Below are positions 49,822 through 63,161 of a DNA stretch of 64,000 bases, piece by piece. The stretch covers positions 1,116,001 to 1,180,000 of the forward strand of contig ML133502.1 of the NCBI GenBank assembly GCA_003864495.1, read 5' to 3'. The notes below the pieces were generated by a model. The model was not told the DNA's origin. It ran no database searches and saw only the letters and a list, made by a program, of their open reading frames with translations. Positions within the stretch are counted from its first letter, which is position 1. Each line of letters starts with the position of its first letter. A program made the position numbers and the translations under genes. This DNA is from Nemopilema nomurai. Taxonomy: Eukaryota; Cnidaria; Scyphozoa; Rhizostomeae; Rhizostomatidae.

Positions 49822-52677
49822 CTACCACAGACCTTTGGTGGTCACAATTATTTTTTCAATATCATCAATGACAACTTCAATTGATCTGTCAATTTTCAGT
49901 GCCTCTTCAACTCTAAAAAGTAAACAAATCTTTATCAACTCATTTTATAGGTATATACTTAACGCTGCGATGTGTTAAGCTATCTCGTCTGTCAATAGCG
50001 ACTATTTCCTTGGACAGTGAAATCGCATAAGAAATATTTTAGTAGGGTAAACATTCTTTGTCACTTTCATACCTTCTACCATTATGGGTAAACATTCATA
50101 CCTTCTCTTTAACAACCAGGCCTCTTCGTGGGTGAATTTATTTGCTTTTAAGGCTGCGCGTAGTCTCATGACAAAATGATTCATCAGAGACCGTTTTACA
50201 ATATTGTGGTTGTCATCGTTCCATTCTGGTAGCCTGTTGATTATCGGCCACGTGACCAATGCGTGCTCAATGACAACTGGCCAAAGACCTTCTTTGTAAA
50301 ACTGCTCACACTGGGCTGAACATTCGTTCTATGAAAAAAAATGCAGCTTTCAATTTTTCGGCAATTTAAATAATTCATGAAGCAATAAGTCAAAAGGCGT
50401 ATGATTCAACAGCTCATTTGAACTAGTCAGCAGTAAGTACATTGTAATTTCTAAAAAATTGTGCATTGATAGAGAATTTTCGAAATTTGTGAGAAATGCA
50501 AAAGGTAACTAGACCAAATAGCGACCTCGCATTTGATTCGAGGATGAATCGCATCGTGTTAATCATGTATAAAATACTAATCCCTAGTGCAAAGTTTTTA
50601 TCGTGGTGTAAAATAATCAATGGGAATTAATTATACCTTCGTACTTAAGAAGTTCGAAAAGCTTCGAATGAATATTTTGACCAATTGTAGCATTTTTGGT
50701 ATGACTTGGCAACACATCATGGTCTTTCATAATATGTGCCATTACCATGGATGTATACAAATCATGTTTCTGTCTCGTTTGGTACTTATATACATCTTTG
50801 CTTCTCGTTTCATGTTCCGGGAGTGACTTCTCAAAATCCATATTCTTCATTTTAGGAGACATAGATTGATCAATAACGTTTGTGCAGTTTATGCGGCTTA
50901 AATATATCTGCAAACATTTACATGAACTTTTGGAAATATGACGAAGTAAAATGGATATAAGTTTTAACAAAGAAGCTGCAGGCACCGAACATTTTATGAG
51001 AGATGGCAAGCATCTTGAAAACAGCTTGTTCAGGTTGCCATATACTTAGAGCATTAGTCTATGCTCATTGAAATAGACAAACAGGTGAAAGAGCTTTCCT
51101 TTCTGTACTTTTGTGAAATCTATAAACTCTGTAAGGTGCGTTGTAAATAGATCGTATGCGAAGTACAAAGAAGACTGGATATATATAAAACATCTTTTCG
51201 GAAACGGTACACACCGAACGTAGAAAGTTAAGTGCATGTTACGGAACGCAGGGCCGGATCCAGCATTATTAGAAAAGGGGGGTATGACTTTCTATTTTAC
51301 TTACTTTTCTTTGCAAAATTGCCCTCAAGCTAGCGCAAAAATCAGTAGAAAATAATCATTGCCCTGCAGAAATAGGGGGAGGGCGTGCGCCCCTTACGCT
51401 CCCCTTGAATCCGGCACTGGAACGTGTAATTAATAAACATGAATCAAATATTAGAATAGGGTTGATGAGTCAGTCATTCAGGGTACGTTAGGGCCCAGAC
51501 TCCAGCACCTGACACCTTAGCTAGTGCAAGGTCGATGCATCAAAGATGTGAGGAAAATACCTCACTAACAAAAAAGTTGCAATGAAACTCATTGGCAAAT
51601 GTATCTTTAGGTGAACAATACCTTGAAAACATGAATGAAAGGTAAGACTCTGGTAAAGCATGTGCTATCCCGCATTGATCCGATGTGATGTTTTGGAAAT
51701 GCTTTGTATATCCCATCCAACAGTTGCAGCAACTTTCTCTTATGAGACATCAGGTCAGCATTTGGACAATTTTCATCAAACTCCTACCAAGTAATAGCTC
51801 AACATTAAGAAATGAAGCTTTGGCTAATCAGACTCTTATAGACTTGTGCACCCATGATATTAACAAAGAAGGTCGGGTACACTTCTTGACTAAAGTCTTT
51901 TATGGTTATCCACCATGGCCCATGCTAAGGTGTGTACCCTATTCAGCCCCCTTTGATGTAAAAACAAAGACCATCACCCTCCCTTCAGTTTGGATTTTTT
52001 TCAACAAGACAAGCAAGCCGAAGACACACTTTTTACTGTTCTTCCTAAATTGAATCCGTGCATATATGGCTGGGAAAGAATAACACCCTCTTCCTAAAGC
52101 GAAACAGAGGTGTTCTGGAGAGCAAGCTGCAAAGACTAGCGGTTTCACTATTACCTACGTTTACTGTTTACTTCCCAAAGGTTATTAGCAAAGCTTTGAA
52201 TACACAGCTACGCACCTTCTCAATTTGAGGATTGGTGTTCGAAACCTGCAGTATCAAGTCAGTAAGCTGTTCTTTGGTCAGGCCTTTAAGCCTTTTCCCT
52301 AAAGTCATTCCTCTGTTTTGCGTCACTTTAAGCGGGTGCTTTTTCTCCTTGGCTCTTAGTTTGTCGCTCCTGTTCCTTTTGGATCTGGAAGGGGTAGAGA
52401 ACGAGAATATTCGTGGCAGGAGGGACGCTTTGCTGTCATGCCTCTCTAGGTCCAAAGTCTTGCGGGCCAATGCATCGCTGTAATAGCGACGCGATGATCT
52501 TAAACTTCCTGGCCTACTGGTCTGGCTTTTGAATTTTCTTCCCTTCCTTTGGCCACCAGAAGCAGTCTGCTCCACCCCATTCCAGCCTTCTTTGGGCGGA
52601 GAAGAAACAGGCTCGCGAGTCGAGTTTGCTGCGTTATACGAAAGTGCTGATGCTTCGTTCGAATGGCAGTTTCCCAT
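49822..52677 (-). CDS. Cut8/STS1-like proteasome-tether protein, 4 exons, 313 aa
   Basis: Cut8/STS1 proteins are helical-bundle factors that tether 26S proteasomes at the nucleus or nuclear envelope. Exons, 5' to 3': 52677-52216, 51783-51622, 50328-50102, 49912-49822 (stop TAG); all GT-AG, phases 0, 0, 2. Family features: LTKEQLTDLILQVSNTNPQI at about residues 134-153 (helix-turn-helix start of the Cut8 domain); PNADLM plus LLDGIYKAFP; RDSTCFTRVLPFIHVFK; then FYKEGLWPVVIEHALVTWP, LPEWNDDNHN and MRLRAALKANKF. Residues 1-6 are MGNCHS, a textbook N-myristoylation motif with an adjacent palmitoylatable Cys. Residues 40-125 are Ser/Arg/Lys-rich, plausibly disordered and nuclear-localising. ATGs at 52689 and 52683 are in frame upstream; 52677 is preferred because it exposes Gly2. 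I found no disruption. Confidence 0.8.
51249..51419. mobile_element. hAT-like MITE, about 170 bp, in a Cut8-like intron
   Basis: The ends are CAGGGCCGGATCCAG and, inverted, CAGTGCCGGATTCAAGG, giving imperfect terminal inverted repeats of about 15 bp of the CAGNGNCGGAT type common in hAT elements. GAACG flanks both sides, a possible partial target duplication; hAT normally makes 8 bp, so this is only suggestive. No coding capacity. Confidence 0.6.
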
Positions 52678-54289
52678 TTTCATAACCACGGTGCCACAAT
52701 GTATTCTGAGTTTGGCTGATGATTTCCGTTTAATGGCAAACTAAGTCAAGGAGGTGATTCTTTATGGAGATTAATATTAGAGTCGCCAGGGGACTCAAAA
52801 TCACGGCGACATTGCTCATCTGAGTGCAAACCTGCTTGCAAGTGTTGACAAAGGAAAGTTGAAAGCAACTGGCTTTTAGGCCCTTGAGGATTTCGCAACA
52901 CAAACGCAATGAACTGTCGCTCCAATGATTTTAAAGGCGAACAAACAAAGTAGAAGCCACTCATATACATAGTCTTGCGAAACTTGAATTAGTTTTATGA
53001 ACGAGTGGGAAGGTTTCCCTTGCATGTGACTAGCCTTCAGGCTGTTTATGGTTGCCTCCGCCCCGGTGGTAATGACATGAACACCCCTAGATGACAATTC
53101 GTTTTAGAGGTTGAGTGTCGAAGAGTGCTGATCGTAGCAGATCCATAGGCAGATTTGCTTGTTTCGAATAGCTCAAGGTCCGTTATAAAGCGTAGTAATG
53201 CTTTCTTGAAATTTGTCATCAAAACTTTGGATAAAACGTTCTATGCAAGCGAATACCTTAGCAAATAGACTTGTTTGAAATGCATATCATAATTTTCTTC
53301 CACCCAACTTTTCTTCTCCTGCAGCGGTTTAGGGATCGTGAAGTCGAAAGACCTTCAAAAAGCTTTTCTTTTCTCTCTGCGCAGTACATTTGTAGGTCAG
53401 CTCTCAAAATGGATATTTTGATAGCTCTACAAATTACAAGACGCATTATTTTAGTCCATAGAGCCAATCCTGATCGTAATCGCAACGAAAAATCACCACA
53501 AATTTTCACTACGCGTCATCTATCATGGAACAAGTTTGTTTGTTGTCTGGCATAATTGATAAGACATGCTTCCTACGAAAGTATTTCATCAAACAGAAAT
53601 ATGAAGCATTCCCTTCGAATCAAGCTCATCAAGGCAAACTTGAAAACCATGCTAGAAAGAAATTACTAGGCAATTGTAGTTGATTGGTTATAAGACAGCC
53701 AATCATGCGTTGTTGTCACAATCTTCTAGTGATTTCGACCCGCCATTGGCTACTTTCTTGTCAGCCGCTCGGACGACAAAATTGTTGAAGTATGAAAAAT
53801 GATATTTCTTCTGCTTCTCGCTATTTACATTTCAGTTAAAACACCTCAATATTTAGGGTTGTCATTTGAACCATGCTTTCGCGTGGAAGCGTCCTTATGT
53901 GGTTGTGGTTGTTGGCAATGTCATTAAGGGTAGGGCATCAGCCACACGTTGTTTGCAATTGATTGAAATGACAAAGGCGAATTAAGGAAACACAGAGGCA
54001 AAAAATTTTGACTGCTTGAGTAAATCATTTACTCTGAGAGACTTCTAATAATTAACAATCCAACATAATATAGGAATACAAAATTCATCACAACAGATAA
54101 TGCCTGCTCTGTCCCTGCAATGCAATTAAATGGCAACACTGGTACAATTGCTCAGTTACCGACAGTTGCTGCAATGACCTCAACAACAGTGTAGGCAAGC
54201 ATGGCATTGCTTCCTTAGCCCACAAAACCATGAAATGGCCTTTTGACTGGTGCAGTAAGTCAAACCCAACAAATTAACAGGGTTAGACC
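52678..54289. other. intergenic, Cut8-like 5' flank to LSM1 3' end
   Basis: Both neighbours are on the minus strand. Small ORFs without recognisable content. It includes the promoter of the Cut8-like gene, not located. Confidence 0.5.
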
Positions 54290-55772
54290 CTACGAGTAGT
54301 CATCAAGACCCATATCCGGCATAAAGGGTGCAAGTCCTCTGTCCAGCCTAGCTCTGTTTTTCGCCTTTTCTTTTTCTTCTTTTGCACTCTGCTCCTCATT
54401 TTGTGCTTCTAGTATTGCTTTGACTGAGACTTCACGCAAATGAGGCTTAACCTCTTTCTCCTCATCCTATCAGAAGCAAAACCAATTTGTCACTCAGTAA
54501 AGCAAAAATTGAAAAAAATTAATTCAATTAGAATTCGACAGTAGATTCTCCAACATTATTGAGGGTGGTCGGTCAATCTGAGTAATGCCATTGTCATGAG
54601 CTAGATAAATGGTCCAAGATTAATGTGGTAGTGAGCCCTGGTCATCATAACCAAGCACTGCTCCTAACTGGTTGCAAAATGACCAAAAGCTTACAAAATA
54701 AATTGCCAGTTGTAGATCATCATCTTCTTTTTTAAGAATAGCCCAAGAAAAATATGACCTCTTTGTCTACATCAAATGGGATTTTGTATAGAAATGTAGC
54801 CAGACTCCAAAATACCAAGGGGGAAAGGCCACCTTGCTTGCACAATAATGCAAAAAAGGTTCATTAGTAGGTCCGTCATAAGTTAAACCTGTTCTAATTT
54901 AAACTTACAATTTCTCCTAGCAGAACAATATTTTCTCCTCTAACAAGGTAAATTCCTCTTTGGATGTCTCCATATTCCTCTCCGACATGGATTCTTTCAA
55001 TAGTATCTTGTAGTAACAGATTTGCTAGAACACAAAAATAACCCACAGTCCTCTTCAGAATGCATAATATACCTAATAGCATAAAAATCAAAAAATGTAA
55101 ATAGTTTGGTGCCTCTAAATGACCTGAGAATTGTATAATTGATATCAATGACAATTCTTATAAAAACTTACAGAATTGATCCACACTTCTTAAAATTCCA
55201 ATTAATGTTCTGCCATCTCTCATAACAACAAGTAGTTTTTCTGAAACATAATAATGATAGAAGTGAAAACATTTCAAGAGCAAGAGCAAACTTTTCTCTA
55301 CTTCAGTAATTCATATTTTTGAAGGCCTAACTTAGCTCCAACGTTAACTGTTGGGCCCTGATTTGTGACAGCCAGGCTTTGAAAACTTCTGTGACAATCA
55401 ACTTTATTCACATCTCACTTCAAATAATTGTGAAAAAACTGGCATACAAAAATATAAAATACAGTAAAAAAGCTAAATATACAATAAATCAAAGTAGCTA
55501 TAGCACGGTGTTAGAAGTTACTTAAACTTAGAAATACTTTGATTGATAGTACAATTTGTAATCGAATCAATCAGTTAGCGCAGAAACACTTGCACACAGC
55601 ATCGAGTGGTATCGCTCAAACGCCTGGGGTTAAAATAATCCTATAAATGGAAGATGCCAATGCGTATATACTATTAAATAACTGCATCATCGATTAAACA
55701 AAGACGCTTAGCTCTCTTACTATCCAATTCCCCAATTAGTCCAAGGGCACCAGGAACGAAAACAGAATCCAT
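54290..55772 (-). CDS. LSM1: LSM1, U6 snRNA-like Sm protein 1, 4 exons, 137 aa
   Basis: Subunit that distinguishes the cytoplasmic Lsm1-7 ring, which with Pat1 binds the 3' ends of deadenylated mRNA and promotes decapping in P-bodies. Exons, 5' to 3': 55772-55721, 55240-55172, 55024-54909, 54466-54290 (stop TAG); phases 1, 1, 0, all GT-AG, 414 nt. The Sm1 motif spans LIGELDKKLLVVMRDGRTLI and ILRSVDQFSNLLLQDTIERI; the Sm2 motif is GIYLVRGENIVLLGEI. The helical C-terminal tail specific to LSM1 follows, ending LAPFMPDMGLDDYS. Human LSM1 is about 133 aa, so the gene is complete and ordinary. Confidence 0.95.
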
Positions 55773-56403
55773 TTTCCCTCGCCTTGACCTGCAATAAGGA
55801 TGAAAAAGAGGCAGGACAGAATTTCAAAAAGAGATTGCAATGCACTCGCAAGACCAAAAAATGCCTTCTGCGATATGTTGTCACAGAAACTTTAATATTA
55901 AATATTTTAAATTGTTTATATATCTTATGTGACAAAAATTGAGACAACATTTCTGCATTTGTTTCAGTGACCACCATCCCGGAGGGCAACATATGGTTTT
56001 CTAGCAAAAAGCTTTGAAACTATTTATAAGCTGTAATGATGTTGGTATTTGTAGTTGATAGAATTGAATTGTCAATCCCAATGTTTTTAAAGGGACTTTA
56101 CTGGTTATGGTTGAGATCATATCTTCTCTTAAAGCAATTTTCTAAACCAGATCGCATTTAAGAGTATGAAGATGTAATCACTGCTTTTACTACCAATGAA
56201 ATTAGCTAATTTACGTATCAACAAAGCCCAATCATTGCATTTATGACTTATTATGATATAAATCATTCAAGTAAAAGTTTCATTAAATCACCTAACACTG
56301 AATATTTGCAACAAATTCTTGCATTTTTTATCAACGTTTTGTCAACTTAATGACGCATTAATATTCAGAAGAAGCTTTGCGCATTTCATCACCAAAACCC
56401 TGC
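55773..56403. other. LSM1 5' flank
   Basis: AT-rich promoter-side sequence of LSM1 up to a TTAA-flanked transposon; no ORF of note. Confidence 0.5.
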
Positions 56404-56404
56404 C

Positions 56405-57933
56405 TTAAAGGAGAACTGACACGCAAAAAAAAGTGTGGCTAAAATTGAAGTTTGTGTCGAGAAAATAAGGGTATTGAAGAAATTTTTGACATAACGCTTA
56501 CCGTTTCTGAGAGATAGGCGTCCAAAGTTGAGAAACGACAATTATCCCGACTATTTGTGAGTCAAGGCGAAAATCGACACGAGTGGGCGATCATCACTGA
56601 CGTCACAAGTGACATGTTCTCAGCACGTACAATATGGCGCTATAGTTAACCCTTACAAAACGCTGCAGACACGTCTTCGTGTAGTGCTTAGGCTGTGAAT
56701 CTTTTTAGCATTTTTGACCGGTAATTCAACAATTCGATGGATTCTGACTCAGAATCGGAGTTTTTTACCCGGATATCGAAGTGGCTGGAAACAATCAACC
56801 GTTTATGTTTGAGCCACAACCTGGTACTGTTGCTTCGGCTGCGTCATCCAGTAGTAGTGAAGAAGATGGCGGTATAAACACAGGACGAATTGGAAATACA
56901 AACTGGTAAGTTGTTTTAGAAATAAACATGAATTTATTTCATTAATATGATATCGAGTTTCCATAAATTAGTAATTTATTTCGGTTTTGGATGTTTTTGT
57001 CAGAAGGGTCTTTTTGGTCAATTTGACCTAAAAGTTTCATGAATGCCCGTTTGAAAAATTTTTCCTTCTGAATTTTATATACTTTTAAATTAATTTTGGG
57101 CTGCCAATGCGGCAACTGTGTCACCATGTGGGAGGGAAAGCCTTTGCTGTGCGGAAACCCCACAGATACGGCAATCTATCAATCTGTTGACAAAGAGCAA
57201 GGAGGAGATATAGATGATACTCCTGCTTGCGAGTAAGTAAACGACAAAATATTAACTGCTCTTTGATAGCCCCTTTTCTACCGTGTATTGATTCTAGTCT
57301 ATCATTTACGATATTTTATTACGTCTCATTTTCAGGTTATTTAGGCACGTTGCATATCGACAATTCATCCGATGGATTTGGCGAAGGCTTGGCAGAAATG
57401 TCCGTAAAGTTATACCTTCTTGTGCAGTGCAAAACATTTGCAGCCAGTTTCCGTCGTCGGAGTATAAAGGTTTTAAACCCCCCAAAACATTGACCTAAAA
57501 TCTTCCCGCTTCGGGTTTGCAAGCCAGCGTTTTAACAGATCACGATCCGTCGGGAACCGAAAAAGAGACTATCCAACTCCAGTGCAATTATAGGCAGCAC
57601 AATGAACCATTTTTTAAGTTTATTTAAGGCAGAAAGTTACTGTAGAGCACCAAGTTTTGGATCAGTTTCTACCGTTATGGTCAAATCCTTATAGACGGCC
57701 TTATAAACATGTCACTTGTGACGTCAGCCGATCAATTTTAACGACCCGTTGCGATAATCTTGTTTCCGCTTCGGAAAATTCCCCAGAAATGGCAGTGACG
57801 TAATTGACGTGTAAAAGTGCGCAAAACAGGAAAATGGTGACGCTAATGAAAAAAAAATTATCAGATTTGAATTCAGTGGCACATTCTGCGTGGAATAAGG
57901 CAAACTTTTTTTTGCGTGTCAGTTCTCCTTTAA
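56405..57933. mobile_element. TTAA-flanked DNA transposon with 31-bp perfect TIRs
   Basis: Perfect 31-bp inverted repeats at 56404-56434 and 57904-57934, with outer sequence TTAAAGGAGAACTGACACGC. Each end has TTAA (56405-56408 and 57930-57933), the target duplication typical of Kolobok and piggyBac superfamilies. The 1.5-kb interior carries three exon-like segments of a P2X7-ballast-domain gene but no transposase that I recognise. The element therefore looks non-autonomous, or the ballast-domain gene is an element-encoded accessory ORF. The exact match of the repeats indicates a fairly young insertion. Confidence 0.85.
56737..57498 (+). pseudogene. P2X7 ballast (C-terminal)-like domain gene, decayed
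   Basis: Three exon-like segments: 56737-56904 (donor GTAAGT), about 57102-57232 (donor GTAAGT) and 57336-57498 (stop TAA). Segment 1 is acidic and Ser-rich (MDSDSESEFF, later FMFEPQPG). Segment 2 has CQCGNCVTMW, a Zn-type Cys cluster. Segment 3 has FRHVAYRQFIRWIWRRLGRN, VIPSCAVQNI and FPSSEYKGFKPP, the hallmark end of the P2X7 cytoplasmic ballast domain and of stand-alone relatives frequent in invertebrate genomes. Decay: segment 1 changes frame at the T run 56761-56766; no AG acceptor precedes segment 2 (GGGCTGCC instead); and the usual CxTxHPxF...VCLN block between segments 2 and 3 is missing. Probably not functional. Confidence 0.7.
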
Positions 57934-57934
57934 G

Positions 57935-59171
57935 CGCGTTCGAAAGTGTAAGTAGACAGCCCATAAAACATGGGTTTATGTTTATACGCATTCCCATCTT
58001 CGAAGGGAACTGCTTTTGAAGTAGTCTTAACTCGTGGTACTTTACATAGGTACTTTTTTATTGAACCTATGGAGTAGAGTTTCTGCTTTCCTAATTTTTT
58101 CTGTTATTGATAAGGAAGGCAATTTGCTAATACAACTCTTTATATCTGACAATTAACTAGTATTGAAGTTTAACAGCTTGCATCAGAAATTTTCGGTTAG
58201 CCAAGTAGAAGCCCATATTTCCTTGGAAAAAGAAAACACTCCCTCATTGAATTATTATTCATTTGGAGTCAATGCCTCTCCCTTTTTCTGCTTTTAGCTC
58301 TACCGTTTCGAACAGGCGGAGAATTCATCGCATGGTCTTGTTCACATACCGATCGGAAGGTGGTCTATATTCTTCAAAGGACCACATTGACAACCCAGAT
58401 GCAGAACATAATTCAGGCCAATGCACTTGACATTCCTAAAATTGTACTCTTCGCACCACAGCACTTGCCTAATTAACCCTTGGGTGAATGGGAGCTGCTT
58501 GATAAAATGTTTATAAAGTATTGTGATTTCTACAATTATTTGAGCAAGCATTCTCTTTCTTCGAAAGCTAGGCTAGTAGTTTAGTTTGGTATTGTCCTCT
58601 CCCAGACCTGCATTTCGGCCAGCTGTTAAGTACGATAAATTTCACACTTTGGTTGCTTAAACTGAAGCTGAATGCTTTTTACATCGATCTTCTTGTATTG
58701 TTCAGGAAAGATTGTGGATCAAGATGCCACGAATATATCACAAAAGCAACAAAAACACTTGTAAGGTACCTCTATTCGACGTTCAACATGTTATTGTCAT
58801 TGTAACAATGTACATTGCAACCATGCCAACCAAGCTCGAATTGTCATAATTCATTGTGCTTAACTCCTTTTTGCACAGCTCAGCCTTCTTAAAATTATAA
58901 TTCGCAAAGCCAGTGGGTGTGACAACCTGTTGAGGCTTAATTCGCTGCACGTGATATCCCTCTGGCTGGTATGCCCGGGCACTGGACTACCGTGGCTTAA
59001 GTTTCTTATGAGCAAGGGAGGTAAACATATGATTGCTGAAATAATCAAAGTTGGCATAAAAGATGGCAAGTGCATTGTATGTTTGCAGCCAAATGAGCAG
59101 AGACTAAAATGAGAACGTCGAGCATGTAATCAAGTAAAGAATCGAGAAGTTGCAGGCTGATCTGATTTGGC
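57935..59171. other. 5' flank of the BTBD6-like gene
   Basis: No recognisable coding exon. It may hold a 5' untranslated exon and the promoter of the downstream gene. Confidence 0.45.
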
Positions 59172-60533
59172 ATGTTGGGTTCAAGTGGTCGAGATGTTTG
59201 CTGCAATTTCGCAAACAATTTTGATCTAGACTGGCAAGCTACAAAGTTGACAATAAAGGATCGCATAGCCCATTTGTACAACAATGAGTTGATGAGTGAC
59301 GTGGTGTTTATCGTGAAGGATGACAACAAGCTCTCGCCAAGCCGAGTACCAGCGCACAAGTTCGTTCTGGCCGCAAGCAGTTCTGTGTTCTATGCCATGT
59401 TTTATGGTCCTATAGCTGAATCTGACGCTGAGATCGAGGTAGTGGACTGTGAAAATAGTGCATGTCTCCTCGAAGTCTTCAAGTTCATTTACACGGATGA
59501 AGTTCAGTTGAACTGGGACAACTCCTTCAGTGTTCTTTACCTTTCCAAGAAATACATGATTCCTTCCTTGACAATCCGTTGCTGCGAGATGCTGGCCAAG
59601 ACCTTGACGAAGGAGAACGTCCTGGCAGTGCTGCAGCAGTCTGTAAAACTGGATGAAGAGGGGCTTGTAGAAAGATGCCTCGAATTCATCCAGCCAGTTG
59701 TATCACAAGTCATTGTAATGGAGTCATTCTTGTATCTCGACTTGAGCACGCTTAAAGTTATACTGCAGGAAGACAGATTGCAAGTTGCAGAGGTCAATCT
59801 CTTTCTCGCCCTGCTGAGATGGTGTAAAAGCAAAGTTCTTAGAAGGAAGATGGTCGAAGGACCCGATTCTTGGAAGAAGGTTCTTGGAGACGCCATTTAC
59901 CTTATCCGGTTTCCTTGTATGACGAGCACAGAATTTGCGACTCACTGCATATTTTCAGGATTATTAACTCTAGAGCAAATTCGTGACATATCGTATCTGA
60001 CAATCCTACCAAATGGCACTGAAACAGCAGATATAAGAAAACGTATTCCATTTTCAGTTAACAAGCGAATCATGTACCCGACCATGATGTCCTTAAACCG
60101 GCTCAGCCAGGGTCGTCTTATGCAAAACTGGTCATACAAAGGCGCTCCGGACGCACTTGACTTCTCAGTAAACAAAAGGATTAGCTTGTGCGGTATCAGC
60201 TTGTTTGGCGAACCGGCTCTCCAGCATCTTGAGATTTCCGTTAATACCGGAGAGTGGATTGTTAAGCCAGAGATAACGGCCGGAATGCCTGATTCCGGAC
60301 CTGCGGAAGGATCGTACCGGGTTATGTTTACTCAACCCATTCGCATCTTGCCCTTCAAGGCCCACACGCTTATTGCAATAATAAAGAGTCCCCAATCGAA
60401 GTTTGCCAAATACAACGCAGCGACATACACATGCGAAAACGTCGTATTCTCTTTCAACTCGAGCAATGAATCCGGAAATGGCACCAGTTCTACGCGTGGA
60501 CAATTCCCAGAATTTCTCTTCAGATTAAACTAG
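59172..60533 (+). CDS. BTBD6/BTBD3-like BTB-BACK-PHR protein, intronless, 453 aa
   Basis: Predicted substrate adaptor for a Cullin-3 ubiquitin ligase. It starts at ATG 59172. The leading DLDWQATKLTIKDRIAHLYN corresponds to the NWQAT... start of BTBD3/6 proteins. The BTB domain (about 36-140) has NNELMSDVVFIV, VPAHKFVLAASSSVFYAMFY and FIYTDEVQL. The BACK region follows (about 150-260: LTKENVLAVLQQSVKL, LFLALLRWCKSK, RFPCMTSTEFA). The C-terminal PHR domain (about 310-453) has NWSYKGAPDALDFSVNKRI, GISLFGEP, FTQPIRI and RGQFPEFLF. Length and order are normal. Vertebrate relatives have introns in the coding region; this copy has none, which could mean a retrocopy or lineage-specific intron loss. 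Several BTBD family members are possible orthologues. Confidence 0.85.
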   Translation: MLGSSGRDVCCNFANNFDLDWQATKLTIKDRIAHLYNNELMSDVVFIVKDDNKLSPSRVPAHKFVLAASSSVFYAMFYGPIAESDAEIEVVDCENSACLLEVFKFIYTDEVQLNWDNSFSVLYLSKKYMIPSLTIRCCEMLAKTLTKENVLAVLQQSVKLDEEGLVERCLEFIQPVVSQVIVMESFLYLDLSTLKVILQEDRLQVAEVNLFLALLRWCKSKVLRRKMVEGPDSWKKVLGDAIYLIRFPCMTSTEFATHCIFSGLLTLEQIRDISYLTILPNGTETADIRKRIPFSVNKRIMYPTMMSLNRLSQGRLMQNWSYKGAPDALDFSVNKRISLCGISLFGEPALQHLEISVNTGEWIVKPEITAGMPDSGPAEGSYRVMFTQPIRILPFKAHTLIAIIKSPQSKFAKYNAATYTCENVVFSFNSSNESGNGTSSTRGQFPEFLFRLN

Positions 60534-60718
60534 GGACTTTTGGCTTTGTCTTAGCAGATTTCTCCGAAGTACGTATCTTTTACTGAGCGAATTCATACTG
60601 AGAGAAATATATCGTTTTGTGAAGCCTTGGCTTCGGGTGACTCACTTGCAGTTACAACCTGCAAAGGACTGTGATTTCATACTTCCCATGTCCGTCAAGT
60701 TCAATCGCCTCAACCAGA

Positions 60719-60735
60719 AATAAAGGCCAAATAAA
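60719..60735 (+). promoter_or_regulatory. tandem polyadenylation signals of the BTBD6-like gene
   Basis: AATAAA at 60719-60724 and again at 60730-60735, about 190 bp after the stop codon. Confidence 0.5.
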
Positions 60736-60756
60736 CGACAGATTACATCGTAACTA

Positions 60757-60762
60757 TTTATT
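60757..60762 (-). promoter_or_regulatory. candidate polyadenylation signal of the CFAP97D1-like gene
   Basis: AATAAA on the minus strand about 240 bp beyond the CFAP97D1-like stop, only about 22 bp from the opposing signals of the BTBD6-like gene. Confidence 0.45.
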
Positions 60763-61001
60763 TGGAATATAAGTATTCAGAAAACAAAACAACTAAATCT
60801 GTCTGACAGCAATACATACGAAATAAATACAAAATTCAAATGTGCCAAATTTCTTCGGCAATCTATTCATAGTGAAAGCATCACCTTTAATTCTGATTTT
60901 AAGGAGGTTATATGATAAAATAAGACTAAAAATGGCTTAATATGTAAAAGGTATCAACACACTTGGTTATATACAGTCAGTAACTAAAACTAATTCTAAA
61001 T

Positions 61002-63161
<2,160 letters not shown>

